Shown here piece after piece: positions 1 to 11,986 of a stretch of DNA of 64,000 nt (position 1 is the first letter of the stretch; each line of letters begins with the position of its first letter). A program made the position numbers and the translations under genes. Source of the DNA: Nectonema munidae. Lineage: Eukaryota; Nematomorpha; Nectonematoida; Nectonematidae. Location: assembly GCA_030549495.1 (NCBI GenBank), contig JAUIRK010000691.1, forward strand, positions 124,001 to 188,000, read 5' to 3'. The notes beneath the pieces are model-generated. The model was not told the origin of the DNA. It ran no database searches and saw nothing but the letters and a program-made list of their open reading frames with translations.

Positions 1-2790
1 TTGCATTTTGAATAGTTTAACCTAAAAAGATTTATATTAGACCACAAACAAAGCATATCAAGACAAGATTGGATGAGTTCCATTTCACCAGATAGGTCAT
101 TTGATTTGAAGAGCACTGTAACATCATCAGCGTAAAGGAAAACTTCACAGAACTTCCTAGATAACTGAGCAAGATCGTTTATGTATAAAAGAAAGAGGAG
201 AGGCCCTAGAATTGACCCTCGCGGAACGCCAGAGGATAATGTTTGCAATGGGGATGAGGTGTGATTGAAGTAAATATAGAATTGCCAATTAGTCAAGTAG
301 CTTCTAAGAAAAGAAAGAAAGAAAGAAAGGTAGATCTGAAGCCTAATTTAAAAAGTTTGTGAATAAGAAGATCATGATTAAGAGTGTTGAAAGCCTTGGC
401 AAAATCAAGGAAAAAGATTGGAACAGATTTTTTATTTTTCGAAATAGGAACTATTTTACCAATCTTCAATATTTCTGGAAAAACACCGTAAGAAAGAGAT
501 GAATTAAAGATGAAGGAGAACATGTCCGATGAATGGAAGAGACAGGCTAATTAGTTTCAGGCTAATACAATCAGGTCCATTAGATTTTTTATTTTTAAGA
601 GAAAAAATTGCGATTTCTAGATCTTCCGTAGTTAATTCATCAATAAAAAATGACGAAGAAGATTTATACGAATTGCTGTCAATAAAATCATAGCATTCAG
701 CAGAAGGGGCTTCTTGCGATGATGTCAAAAATCTAGACAAATCACAAAGGTCTATGTGCATTATTGGCCTAGGTTTGAAGGAGATCATCTTATTAAGAAT
801 TTTCTAGACTTGGTGTTTGAGAGTTCATTGAAGTAAAATTGAGACTTATAGCTAACTTTATCTGAGACTTATAAAATTTCGCATAGCTTTTATAAGCATT
901 CAAAGCTATGGCAGTTCTATACCGTTTATACTTTCTGTATATTGATTCTTTATGTTTTCTATAACCTTTCGTTATCTTAGTAAACCACGGTTTATTATTT
1001 GAGACACAATTATATTTCTTAACGGGAGAAACAGTGTTGAATAAATTATAAAAGATATTTAAGAAAAATAAGAAATCATGATTAGGGCTCTTCAGAGACA
1101 AGACATTAGAGAAGCCTCAAGTAATTAAAAAAACTTCAAGTAATTAAAAAAACATTCATAATTATATGTAGAAAAACTCGCTTACTATGGACGAGTTGGT
1201 TAGATGGAGCTCTGTCATGGATATTATCAATTACCAATAAATTTGCAAAATGATCAGAGAAGAAATCAAGATAAAAATTAAAAGATTTCATCGTTTTGTC
1301 GAAATTCAAAAATATATTAGGTAACAAGGAATTAGATGAATGTGTAGGTTTAGTTACAGTAGGAAAGAAAGCATTAGATAAAAATATATTGAGAAAATCA
1401 AAAGGGGTATGAGAGACAGAGAGAGAATATTTATATTAAAATCACCATAGATAACTGTATTTGAAGAAAAACTTTCAAAAATCATTGAGATACGTAAAAA
1501 ACTCGAAGATATTAGAATAGAACACATAGACTTTAAATATTTTAGAACCGAAAGAAAACGTACACATTAGAACATCACATACATTATTTGCAATAGTATG
1601 AGAAAAGGAATCAACAAAATGGAACTGAGTACAAAAATAAAGACTTGGGAAGAGTGTGATTCAAAAGCCCAGGTTGCCAAATTTGAGACAATGCGATAAA
1701 ATGAACCTTGAAACAAAAAGAACCTAAAAGAGAGTCAAGATTAACACAATTAGCTGGTAAACTCGAATGTTAAGATGAATAAGAGTTATTTCCATATTCA
1801 AAAATATCATTCAAATCACGCGGAGTGGTAAATTCAGTTTGACAGTAACTATATTCATGCGTAACATTAAAAAATGTAAAGGGGATGAAATATCATTATT
1901 ATATACCATGCACATAGGAAGTTTGTTCTAAAATATTCGTAAGCGTACATGAATTCAAAGTATCAAGATAATTTTTAAGCTTCAAAAAAGACTTACAATA
2001 AGGAGAATTAGCTGAATGATTAGAATCAAACTTGTTAATTGAACACCTTTTACAAAAAAAATGAGCAGGATTTTAATCGAACAATTTGAGGATTCATGAT
2101 TGTTGGAGCAAAATCTACAAGATGGAGCCGACTTACAATCTTTGGATATATGACCAAATCTATTGCACTTGTAGCAAATCTTGACGATCAAAGTTGAAGA
2201 TTATGTGCATGACAGTTGGAAAATAAGTGTTTGTTCGTAAAAACTTGTTTAATTGCTGATGGTTTGAATTCTACTCCTAAGTTGCATAGTTGCTCTCTGT
2301 TGCATTTGATTTTGAAGACTTTATCAATATCATCTTCGGAGAGGTTGTTCTGAGAAGATAATGTAGATCTGATTTCATCAAGAGATAGAGAATTATCTAT
2401 AAATTTAATTAAAAAAGTACGTAGTCTAGGCGATGGTTGATAAAAAACCTTGTTATCAGCAGTCAATTTCTTAGAAATTGCGCTAAGATTAGAAGAATTA
2501 GAAGGTTGCACAAAAAGCGAGTTCTTGTGAATTTAGATATGCATATACCATTGCAAGAAGGCTCAAGAGAGTCATTAATTAATTTTTCAACATCTTTCTT
2601 ATTATGAGTATCAGAAAAAAATGAGGAACAACATAAGAACAAAGATGGGGATAACTGAGGCGAAAGAGACTTTATTAGGAGAAGTAGTGGATAAAGCTGG
2701 AGAGCTGAGTTTATTGCTAGTAGTACAATCTGAACTAAGTTTTTTATCGATTGAAGAAAAAAAAGATACATAAGTTTTCTGCACTTGATG
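1..2790 (-). mobile_element. Jockey/I-like LINE, decayed, 3' part beyond window edge
   Basis: Non-LTR retrotransposon read on the minus strand. From its 5' end: an ORF1 region (about 2790-1980) with a C-terminal zinc-knuckle block, an endonuclease region (about 1980-1420), a linker (1400-790) and the reverse transcriptase (about 790-1). The RT shows SGVPRGSILGPLLFLLYIND near 190-240 and the catalytic YADD at about 122-137. The endonuclease region contains the run HTPFDFLNIFLSNAF, typical of Jockey/I/CR1-type elements. Reading frames change repeatedly and stops are frequent, so it is not functional. The 3' end (RT thumb, 3' UTR, tail) lies left of base 1. It abuts the 3' end of the next minus-strand LINE near 2790-2816. 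The clade call rests on overall pattern, not on a tree. Confidence 0.85.
1982..2511 (-). pseudogene. LINE ORF1 gag-like protein with zinc knuckles
   Basis: Decayed ORF1 of the LINE at 1-2790, seen as two overlapping frames (2511-2188 and 2191-1982). The first ends with the run NLGVEFKPSAIKQVF and looks like the RRM-like central part of I/Jockey ORF1 proteins. The second begins with a CCHC knuckle (CYKCNRFGHISKDC) followed directly by CRFCSNNHESSNC, a second knuckle. In intact elements this protein binds the element RNA in the cytoplasm. The frame change between the two parts and the loss of a clean start show decay. Confidence 0.75.
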
Positions 2791-2802
2791 TTCAGAAGGC
2801 CA

Positions 2803-2816
2803 TATGACCGCTTAAA
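2803..2816. other. TTAA preceded by a piggyBac-TIR-like 11-mer
   Basis: The sequence at 2800-2815 reads ccatatgaccgcttaa on the plus strand; its reverse complement, TTAAGCGGTCATATGG, resembles the inverted repeat of the piggyBac at 3069-6857 (ACGGACATATGG) with one mismatch in the shared core. It could be a scar of another piggyBac end next to its TTAA target, or chance. No partner end was found. Confidence 0.25.
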
Positions 2817-3068
2817 TGATCAATCAAGTGAGACACTGATTTGAATTGCACATAGTTTTATATGTAACAAAAATATTAAAATACAGAACAATTAAAAAAA
2901 TACAAAAAATTAAATACATTTATTCAAGGCTACATACATAACATGAAGTACTACAATTTGATATGTATAATGATATGAAGTGTTTAAATATATTTTTTAT
3001 CAGAATTAAAAAGGTGCATTTAAGATATCAAAACTTTGGAAATACTTCAATTTTGTTATAGCATAGTT
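2816..3068 (-). mobile_element. 3' end of the second LINE, separated by a piggyBac insertion
   Basis: On the minus strand this segment reads KLCYNKIEVFPKF followed by a low-complexity AT-rich tail. That fits the final residues of a Jockey/CR1-type ORF2 (normally GPKLWN-LP) and its 3' UTR, i.e. the continuation of the LINE whose body lies at 6858-9370. The two parts are separated by the piggyBac bounded by inverted repeats at 3069 and 6857. The link is inferred from reading frame and order, not from an aligned consensus. Confidence 0.5.
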
Positions 3069-3399
3069 TACGGACATATGGCATTTTACTACATGTGTGC
3101 ATGCAAACTAAAATACAGTGAGAAACCAATGCAAAGCGATAATTTGTGCTCATAGTGAGCACTCACTCGCGTTATAGCTGATCCGCGATATCGTTTTTAA
3201 CATAGAAGTTTGCATAAACTTCCTGTTTTTGATGTTTTTTCTTTTTCAGTTGGGTATATAGAAAAGACTTGTAATTAACACTGAAAAATTGATACGCTTT
3301 AATTTGTGAATCGATTGTTGAAAACAATTCATGTTTTCTTTCAAAAGGTTTATCATAATCCAACGAAGTTAAAAAACTATCACATTCAAAAATCCTTTT

Positions 3400-3704
3400 T
3401 CATGAAAAATAGTGACTCAGGTGATCAGACTTTTTCAGTCGAATCTGATTCCAGCCTTTCATATAGTGATCAGGAAATCGATGATAATTTGATTTCTTCT
3501 GATAACATTGATTACAGTTGGGAACCTTTCACAGACTCAAGAGGAAGGCCACGCTCTGAAAACATTCGAGACGTTGCATCTTTACCCTCTGGACCTAAGG
3601 GTCGTGCCTCAGGTGAAAAGGATTTGATGAAACTTTTCAATTTTTTCTTTACCCAGGAAATTATCTTGTATATTCAGCAAAACCAAGCTGAAGATGCAAC
3701 TTAA
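3400..3704 (+). pseudogene. piggyBac transposase, N-terminal acidic region
   Basis: Open frame with an acidic N-terminal stretch (SVESDSSLSYSDQEIDDN) followed by SWEPFTDSRGRPRSEN and then FNFFFTQEIILYIQQNQAED, the start of the conserved piggyBac transposase domain (usually FF...I...IV..TN.YA). The ordinary protein would continue directly, but the frame ends and two hAT MITEs follow. The likely start is the ATG near 3393-3401, since the frame upstream of it lacks family resemblance. Confidence 0.7.
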
Positions 3705-3760
3705 TTACGAGTAAGTTTTCATTTTTCTCAATTTATATGCAAATAAACAAACGTTTAGAG

Positions 3761-3983
3761 CACTGTTTCAGCCTTAAGTCCATTTTAAACTATTTTTACG
3801 CATGGACCCATATAACAAGACAGGTTGAGCCAAAAATGCTAGGGTTAGGGTTTGGGCATGTACCTCAGAAAGACGTATTCTAATTTCAGAATAAAAACAT
3901 GAAAAATTAAAATGCTCTTGCAAACCCTCAAAAATTGTTGATGGACTGATTGGGGTCTATAGGCCACCGGTTAAGAAGCATTG
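3761..3983. mobile_element. hAT-type MITE inside piggyBac
   Basis: A 223-bp segment with degenerate inverted ends (CACTGTTTCAGCCTTAAG at the left; CAATGCTTCTTAACCGG on the reverse strand at the right) and hAT-style interior (catggacccat near the left, ggggtctataggccaccggt near the right). Flanking octamers gtttagag (3753-3760) and ctttagaa (3984-3991) match at 6 of 8 positions, as expected for an old 8-bp hAT target-site duplication. It has no coding capacity. Confidence 0.6.
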
Positions 3984-3991
3984 CTTTAGAA

Positions 3992-4746
3992 CAGTGGTAC
4001 CCAACCTTTTTATGCTTGTGGACCCTTTGAGTGATAACCTAGTTAACTGTGGACCCCCATGATCTATAAGAGACGTATAAATATGTATATTCAAATAGGG
4101 AAAACATTTTAATTTAAATTGTAAATTTAAAAAACGAATATATATTATATTCATAATTTCACATCTAAAGGCTTCCTTGAACAAGATAAACAAAAAATAT
4201 AACTTAATGACTTTCAAATAAAATCCGATATACATCCAGGCCTCGATAATCAAAGTGCCGAGTTGCTAGAGATACTGTAATTCACTTCATTCAAACTAAA
4301 CATGGAATGATAGATACTATTCGACAATTAACGTGTAACCCTTATAACACAAAAAGAATAAATATAAATATATTGGGGTATCCGTGGCTCAGTCAGTAGT
4401 AATTTAACATTTTAGGAAATTGTTATCGGTACTTACATGGTGATTAGATAAAAATGAGAAATATGGTCTTTAGATGTCCAAATCATATAAAATATGCCTA
4501 CATCCATTTTTATTTTACTCTTACACACTTTTTAGTATAAACGTTTTAGAATATAATGCATAAATAGCTTATCAATTGAGCGCTAAAAGCAGTGGATGCT
4601 GATAACTCATTTATTTGCTTACATATTATTTATTTTTAGCAAAAACTTCATAACCCCTTACTGTGTTAAAAGGACCCCCAATATTTATATTTTTATCCAT
4701 GGTCCCCCATAAATTCTCAATGGACCCTTTGGTTGGGAAACCTCGG
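3992..4746. mobile_element. hAT-type non-autonomous element adjacent to the first MITE
   Basis: Starts CAGTGGTACCCAACC and ends with the inverted equivalent (reverse strand CCGAGGTTTCCCAACC). Near each end are runs such as gtggaccctttgag and tggaccctttggt, the subterminal style of many hAT MITEs. Flanks ctttagaa (3984-3991) and cttaagtt (4747-4754) match at 5 of 8, so a duplication is only suggestive. The interior is AT-rich and without recognisable transposase. It was probably inserted at the edge of the neighbouring MITE, inside the piggyBac. Confidence 0.65.
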
Positions 4747-5199
4747 CTTAAGTTTTTCATAGATAAATCACTTATACATACTTTGATTTTAAATTTTGAA
4801 ATGAAGTCAGGCAAAGTTAACTTGAATTCTAGTTTTGTGTTCTCTCTTATCATTTGAGAAAGCACTATTTACATTTATTTTTTTTTATTTTTTTTCAGGT
4901 TTAGTTATATAAACTCTTTCCGTATCTGTTATATAAATATTTTTATGACTAGCACTTCATCCTTTTTGGAGTATATTTTGTTCGTTATTGCATTGTTCTA
5001 AACTTTGTCTTTTTGGAATATTTTATCTTCAGTTTATAGTAAAAAGTTTTTTTCGTTTATCATTGCCTGTCTGTACTGAAAAGTAGTCCCAACACTCTCA
5101 AAAAATTATAGAATGTGAAATCGTTGAATTACATGCGTTTTAGGGATAGGAGATAAGTATATTCCATGATTTTTTTTTTGTTATTTTTTATAAAAAGGA

Positions 5200-6500
5200 G
5201 AGGCCCAAGTATGCTTACTTGAAATATTGTTTTGAATGCTTCGAGGTTCACCATATACTCACCTACTTTTCTTGCTTGATTTACTTGGGTCAGAATATGG
5301 ATCAGAGAATAAAAGTAACTGATTTGTTCAATGACAGTTACGGAATTCTTTTTTTGAAAGCATCTCTTGGGAGGGAGATGTTCACACTGATTCATGTTTT
5401 TCTGTTTCAATGACAAAAGATCTAGAGATCCCAATGATAAAATTTCAGCTATTAGATATATACATAGCCTTTTTATCAGATTTTTTCTTAATATTGGACT
5501 CCCAATGCTAATGTTACAGTGGATGAGCATTTGGTGAGTTTGAAAGGTAGATTTAATATTAAGATCTACGATCCAAAAAAGCCTGGACCCTATCGCTTCA
5601 AATTTTATCATCTTAACAATTCTCAAAGTTTTTATTATTCAAATCCTGAGTTGTATGTTTCCGGGCTTCCTGACAAAGAGTACTTTTGATCATTTTCCAT
5701 TAAGAAGCGGTTAATTAGCGATGCAAATCTCCCTAAATTCTCTGATATTTTTTGTGACAGGTTTTTTACCTCATATGATATAGTCAAATGGGCACTTGAA
5801 AGAAACTACACTCTTTATGGTACAGCAATATCTACAAGAAAGTTTATTCCTAATATATTAAAACCACTTTATTTGAAAAGTTTGAAACTTCAAGAATATG
5901 AATCTCGCATAATTTATTGTAAAGAAGCTTCACCTTCTGCCTACATTCCAAGAAAACATTCAAAGTTTTCTATGTGTTTTCTTCTCAGCATAGAAACAAA
6001 GTTGAAATTTCTTCTGTACATGCAAAACCCGAGACATTGTTGGAATACAACAAAAACAAAAGTGGTGTGGATGTTGCAAATCGAATGGTTCGACAATTTA
6101 GAACATATAAACCGTGTAGAAGATGGACAGTAGCTGTTTTTTCGAATAATCTCGATATTTCGTGCTTGAACACATACATTATCTCCAGGTTCAATTCCTC
6201 CGAAAACTGCTCTTCTAATATGAATCACGGTAGAAAAACATTTTAAAAAAACTGGCTTTGTGCTTGGCTACTGACTCAATAATGATAAGAGCCTCAACCC
6301 CTCAAATTAATTTGAAATTAAAGTCTCTTCTAAACTTTTATGGGTTTTCATCCCAAGAAGCTCACCTTCCAGGCTCATACAGAGGATTTTGTTATGCCTG
6401 TCTTCCTAAAAAAGTGAGAACGACGAGAAAATGTAAAAGATGTTCTCGTTATATCTGCAAAACACATTCACATATTGCATGCTCCCACTGCTTGTCGTAA
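5200..6500 (+). pseudogene. piggyBac transposase, catalytic core and C-terminal Cys-rich domain
   Basis: Broken transposase in several frames. Visible in order: a piece like FLKASLGREMFTLIHVFLF (5355-5410); VDEHLVSLKGRFNIKIYDPK around the first catalytic Asp (about 5518-5575); FCDRFFTSYDIVKWALERN around the second (about 5750-5815); NKNKSGVDVANRMVRQFRT with the third Asp (about 6050-6110); then CYACLPKKVRTTRKCKRCSR and ICKTHSHIACSHC, the cysteine/histidine-rich zinc-binding tail (6390-6500). All three catalytic aspartates are still readable, but frames shift at several places, so no functional transposase is made. Confidence 0.85.
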
Positions 6501-6857
6501 CTTTTTATGCTGCTTCAATAAACTTTGCTATTTTTTCTAATTAATTCAAATTGTTAAATTATGGAAATTGAAAATCTTTTCCAAAATATAAAGAAATATT
6601 CTATATAAAATATTTTTTATAAGTGACCAAAAAAATTTAACGCCATCTAGAAAATATTTTAGAAATTTTGGTCTTATTCATCTTATATTCATTATTGCAA
6701 AAAAGTTGCAAAACATATGAACAAAACAACGGTGACTCAATATGGGTGATTTTCCAATAAAAATGTGCGTGCTGGTAAAATTTTTTTGCATAATGGAGAT
6801 TTTTTTCATTATTTCTTGTTAACTGAAAGCCTGGAGTAAAATGCCATATGTCCGTAG

Positions 6858-9370
6858 TCCGAAGGTAAACTTTCTATTATTATGATTGGGAATGCCATGC
6901 CTGTATGATCTAAAGACCTTAACGAATAATAGCATGATAAAGTTTAAGAATAAGCCAATTGGCAAACACTTGAGGTGGGTATTGTTGAAATAACTTCATA
7001 GGAATTTTAGCATTTGCACTTTATAGATGTCATTAAATCTGAGGAGATTGTTACTTTGAAAGAGGGATGAACTGTGAGTTAAGACTTTTTGGTTGAAAAC
7101 AATTTTTATCGCATTTTTTTTTGAAACTTTAAAATTATGTTCGGCTTGTAATATCCTCAGTTAATGACGCTATACTATAAGTGCGGAAGGAATAAACTTT
7201 TGTGTACTAGAAGCTTGATTTCTGTAGTGAATATATTTCTTGATAACTTTAAGATGGAAACGACATGATTTAATCTTAGTGAAACTTGGGCAATATGACT
7301 GTGTCACTGCAATTTATTATTAATAACAAGGCCTAAGTAATTTAATGTATCTACCAGCTGAAAACCCAAGTTTGTATCTATTGACCCTAAGTGCCTATTT
7401 CGTGAAAAAAGAATTGATTTTGACTTATTGATACTAAGCCTTTTGAAAAACAACAAATTTCTGTGTTCTTCAAACACGCGTCAATATACTGATTATGATG
7501 AGTAAAATTTGTAATATCTTAGTGTCAACGTTAAGTCGTCTGTATAAATCAGATGGTTGACAGTAGGATTTGAGTTGTGTACTGTACATCATTAATTATT
7601 AAGAAAAAAAGAGGTCCTAATATGGAACCTTGCAAAAGACCGCAGCTTCAAGTCTAGACTCGTTTGATAAAGAGTATCATCTATTGAAACTCTTTGTCTT
7701 CTACCAGAAAAATAAGATTCTATAAGTTTAAGTGAATGAGCATGAAAACCATATATTTTTAGTTTATGAAATGAAATTAAATGGGCAATAGAATGGAATG
7801 CTTTCGATAAGTCAATAAATACTGCAAGAATATTTTCATTTGAGTCCAATGAGGAAAGAACAAATTGAGTAAAATAGCAGTGCAAATGTTGCGTAGAGTG
7901 TGTTTTTCTAAAGCCAAATTCATTTTTAAGATATACTGTTCCTAACCAATTTTATGTGATTTATACTTATTCCAAATATATCGCAAGAGTCGTTAGATTT
8001 GATTTCATCAATTGACAAAATAACATCATTTACTGAAATTTGATCAAATAAAAATGTTTACCACAGGAAAGTAAAAATTTGTTAATTTGGTCAATACGTA
8101 CTAATGAATTGTTTCCACTGCCAGCAAAGTGTTCATTAAATTCATTTGTAATATTAAATTTATCATATAATACTTTTCATTTACTTTCAAAGGTCCTTTA
8201 AATTGACTTCACACTTAATTATAGAACTAATTATTTTCCGTGTTTCTTTTGAAAAGGCACAATTTTTAAAGCAATCATGTTTGGTTTTCCTAATCAAATT
8301 TTTTATACGATTCCTTAAGTCTATATATTTCTACTACTGTTTTCCTTGAGGCATGAGCATTTTTCAAAGATTTATGTAATTTGTCACTGTCATGAATTTT
8401 TTCTAGAATAATATTATTTATCCTATTTATATTTGTTATGCTTGGAGTTTGATCGAAGATAACTACAAGATATAACATATTTACAAAAATAGCCGCTAAA
8501 TTTTCAGGATCATTAATGTAGAACTGTAATAACGAAAGCCAGCCACTCTATGGATTTAACTGTACTTGAAAATTTTAATGTATCAGTTTTAGATTTAGGA
8601 AGATTTTTTACTGAATCGTATTTTATATTCAGAGATAACAATATTGTATAGTGATCCGAAATTTGGGTTTCAAAAATAAATCCTTTATAGTTGAGAATAA
8701 TGGAAGGAATAAAAAAATGGTCTAGAAGAGAGTTAGGTATAAGAAGTGATTGCTGGCTTGTATTGGTTAGAAATAAACACATTGAAAAAGTTCTCTACCA
8801 ACGGATTATCAAAATTCAATAAATTGTAATTAAAGTCCCCAACAAAAATTTTATTTTAATTACTAAAATACGATTCAAAAAATTCAATTAGAATCTCAAA
8901 ACTTTGAGGATTATTATAAATATGCTGAGGGTGTCTATAAATATTACATATTACGATATGTTTTCCTCCTGGATCGCAAAAAAATTCAGAACTAAGATCT
9001 TTCAGAAAATTTTCTTTTACTTCAAACGATAGACTACTTCTTATAAAAAAAACCCCAAGCCTCCATGTTTTGTAAAACAAGGAGACTGATGAACAAAAGA
9101 GTAGTCTTTAAAAGTTCATCAGAACGAAGCCAAGTTTCCTGAATACAAAAGACAGAAACCGGATTACTTAATTTAAGATTTAGGTTATATATGAATGCCT
9201 CGAGTTCATCAAATTTGGATTTCAATGAACACACGTTCAAACTAATAATATTGAAACTAAAGAATTCAGGTGGGAAGTTCGTTTCTAATACACTGGAATC
9301 AACGATTCCAGAATTATTCTTATTACCTATCGAAAGAGAATCAAATAATCAATAGTAAACATAGAAGTAG
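6858..9370 (-). mobile_element. Jockey/CR1-like LINE ORF2, decayed, split by piggyBac
   Basis: Minus-strand LINE. Its endonuclease starts about 9340 (FNIISLNVCSLKSKFDELEAF, then CIQETWL at about 9150) and continues with GDFNYNLL (about 8840-8820) and ISDHYTILLSL (about 8670-8640), the expected Asp/His motifs. The RT contains AVFIDLSKAFHSI (about 7820) and a YTDD at about 7535-7546, in place of the usual YADD. The RT thumb (RLSINKSKSILFSRN, TLNYLGLVINNKLQW) runs to about 7000, and the coding ends at the piggyBac inverted repeat at 6857; the last part resumes at 3068-2816. No ORF1 is visible upstream of 9370, so the copy is 5'-truncated or too decayed. Many stops. Confidence 0.85.
8820..9340 (-). 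pseudogene. LINE AP endonuclease domain
   Basis: Endonuclease of the LINE at 6858-9370. NVCSLKSKFDELEAF (about 9238-9195) matches the N-R-S-L-x-K start of apurinic-type endonucleases of LINEs; FCIQETWLRSDEL carries the catalytic Glu; ICNIYRHPQHIYNNPQSFE and FVGDFNYNLLNFDNP carry the later Tyr and Asp/Asn motifs. Intact enzymes nick target DNA to prime reverse transcription. Two frame changes separate the blocks. Confidence 0.75.
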
Positions 9371-9889
9371 GAACAACGGTCATCATTGATTAGATAAAAG
9401 AATATTTAAACTGCTAGTGTTAAGATTATCTAATTTATAGTTCAAAAAAGAAATTCAACTGGCAGTGTTACAAATGTGGTTTGAAACATTTGTTTTTGCA
9501 AACGTTGTTAAATTTTTTGAATAACTGGACTTTACTTCGAAAAATTTGGTCTAAATTTTGGTAAAAAAAGGGACCACTTTTAAAGGCAAGCATTTTGTGA
9601 AGATTTAAAGAAAAATTTTAATTGAAAATTGTACCATTGAAAAGCTATACTCTTTGTGGGTAACATAGGCTAGCTTATACAAATAAATATATTTTATTTT
9701 TCAAAAATCTGCTTTTATGTGAGGTCAGTCAACTTTTATCTAGTTCCAAAAATACCAATAATTAATGTGATGAGTTTATATACTATTTTTTCAATATTTC
9801 ATTAACAAAGGTAGAATATGATTTTTTACATTTTAAAATGGCATAGTTAAAGAACACTGTCAAAAATAAATATATATATTTTTACTTTT

Positions 9890-11560
9890 TAGGTGTCATC
9901 ATAGGTCAGAATAATGTTTTTCTAATAAATTTTAAATTATTTTTGAGGTGAAAAATGTCGATTGAATGTAGGAGTTTTGTTGGATAATCGTAGTCAACAT
10001 TTATTTCAAAACAATTTTTATTTAGTTTAGACACACTTTTCTGTTTTTCGAGGAGCATTCGTTATATTTAGCCCGCAGTGTGAGAAAAATAAATAACATT
10101 CCGCTTCTATCACACTTGTTATTGATTTTAGCGCATAACTAAGCGAAGAAAGATGAACACATGTTGCATTACGTGTTTGTGAGTGCAGTTCATTCTTATC
10201 TCGCATACGCTTCACCACATCTTTAGAAATGATGCGAACAGGTACTGTTTAAGATCTTAATGATTAATCAAAAGTTTTGCGTTTGGAACTATTTTATTAA
10301 AAATTCAGATGAGGAAAGTGCAGAATGTCGAAAATGCAAGTGTATTCTAAAATGTAAGGGTTGGTGAACAAGTGGTTTGTTAGACATTTAGAATCTAAAC
10401 ATAATATTTCGAAACTCACTCTTTCCAATCCTAACCAAGCAAATAAACGAAAGCAAGACCATAATGATGATAATGACAAGCATGACACTAAAAAGCACTC
10501 CATTCAAAAATTTATCAAAAAAGAGAAAGAATCAATGGAAGAAATTGTTTCAAAACTGGCATCTCTGAATGGCTTTTCAGTAAATGCGATTACTAAAAGT
10601 AACTTCATTAGAGAATCATTGTTAAATAAAGGTTATTTTTTACCGAAAAATCCGAGTGATGTCATGAAATTGATAATGAAACAGTATGATTTGATTAAGT
10701 GTAAAGTTAAACAAGATATTGAAAAAAAACTTCTCAGTAGACAAAAATGTAGCTTATCCTTGAATGCAGTCATTGTACACTCTAAAACTAGATGGAAAAG
10801 CTTATTAGCAATGCTGGAAAGATTTCTTGAATTCAAATCTACGATTGCAAACGCTTTGATTGACTTGAAAATTTTCAATACTTTCACAGAGATTGAAATG
10901 ACCCAAATCAAAAACATGGTTTGTTCTCTTCAGCCTCTCAAAGGGTCAGGGTTAGAAAAAATTTGTAATAGAAAAGAACTTTCCAGTTTTTCATTAGCTA
11001 TCGAAGAAAAGTTAAATGATCGGATTTTGAAAAGGAAAAATGTCAATTTAGTTGGAATGTTAGAATATTTGAACCAGGGAGGAAATTACGGGGCGCAAGA
11101 AGACGAAATTATCTCTCTGCCAGACAAAAATATCATATATAGACTAAGTGACAAAATAGTTAAAAATAAATTCTCTTAAAACTTGGAGACAGAGGAAGTA
11201 AAAGGCTCTTTGTTGGATGAACGTGAAATAGATGATGTCGAAGACACTTTGTCTTTAGAAGAGAGGCAGGAAATGACACTTGAAAGAAAAATGAATCGTT
11301 CAGAAAAGATAGTTGAAAGTGGACAAGAAAGTTGGAAGCAGTAGCCTATGAAGTTTGAGGAAATGGGGGGAAATCAACTACCATAATAAAATTGGAAAGA
11401 GCTTTAAAAACAGTGCCACCGACATCCGTTGAGGCTGAAAGCTTTTTCGTCGGTACACTTTCTTTCACAAAAATCAGAACACGACTAACATCGGAGAGTA
11501 TTAATTCTTTATTTTTTTTGTAAAAGTATTACATTAATAAAGATTGATTCTTTTCTAATA
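9890..11560 (+). mobile_element. hAT transposon, internally deleted and decayed
   Basis: An open frame (10361-11179, 272 codons) begins KWFVRHLESKHNI, the second half of a BED zinc finger, followed by a basic/acidic linker (KRKQDHNDDNDKHD). Later KTRWKSLLAMLERFLEFKS resembles the W-x-S-x-x-x-M-L-x-R segment of hAT transposases. After a stop, 11415-11520 reads VPPTSVEAESFF-G-LSFTKIRTRL, the hAT C-terminal dimerisation domain. The RNase-H-like core is largely missing. The 5' untranslated part (9896-10180) recurs at 53912-54190 and partly at 53420-53510. Clear terminal inverted repeats were not found. Confidence 0.75.
10361..11179 (+). pseudogene. hAT transposase fragment (BED finger to mid-domain)
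   Basis: Longest open frame of the hAT at 9890-11560. It has a C-terminal half BED finger (HLESKH), a charged linker, an FIKKEKESMEEIVSKLASLN helix region and a TRWKSLLAMLERFLEF block that in hAT proteins lies after the second catalytic residue. The expected DET catalytic core between these is too short, suggesting internal deletion. The frame's given start is an internal ATG-like codon; the true protein would begin upstream with the first half of the BED finger. Confidence 0.7.
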
Positions 11561-11569
11561 AAATTGTCT

Positions 11570-11984
11570 TATTTTCCACTTTTAAGCTTGAGAAGGAAAA
11601 ATAAATAAAGGAAAAAAATTCTTGGAAAATTTCCCGGGATGACCCCAGAGGGGTTAAATGATGTAATTACAGAAACCGTAGATATAACGCTACACAACTT
11701 GAATGAGTAGTGATGATTCGGGTTTGTGCTACAAAATAATATAGACTTATAAAATGGAGGCGTTGCATGCTTGATGAGGGTGCAGGTAAAGGTTGTATTC
11801 GTATCCTTGAGAAAGTCTTATTGTATGTATTTGAGAGCGCTTATACAGAAGTGCGTTTTAAAAGCTTATGCATGATTTCGCAGCGAAATGTCAGAAATGG
11901 TCAAAATATGTCACGAATGATCAAATCTGCAGACAAAACAAGTTTAGACGTTATCTTTAAAGGATTATTTTTATTGCTTGATTT
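11570..11984. other. PNP intron segment, no recognised feature
   Basis: AT-rich stretch between the hAT remains and the PNP exon. I see no protein similarity in either strand. The last bases form the 3' splice-site region of the exon at 11987. Confidence 0.5.
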
Positions 11985-11986
11985 AG

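Larger units (their letters stand above)
3069..6857 (+). mobile_element. piggyBac DNA transposon, decayed, with two hAT MITEs inside
   Basis: Bounded by a perfect inverted repeat of 22 bases: tacggacatatggcatttta.. starting near 3068 and its reverse complement ending near 6857. Inside, on the plus strand, are broken pieces of a piggyBac transposase (3306-3704 and 5200-6500). Two hAT-type MITEs (3761-3983 and 3992-4746) interrupt it. Neither end shows a clear TTAA now, although TTAA is the invariable piggyBac target; the boundary bases may have mutated. The element sits in the C-terminal coding part of a minus-strand LINE (flanks FTFGLRT on one side, KLCYNK on the other). Confidence 0.85.

Noticed and set aside
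3841-3856. ggttagggtttgg and similar motifs (also 33616, 43745) as telomere-like repeats
   Set aside because: Only one or two units each, scattered; no array.
4373-4410. tRNA-like A box (gtggctcagtcagtag)
   Set aside because: No B box, no cloverleaf and no acceptor stem could be drawn; it lies inside a hAT MITE.
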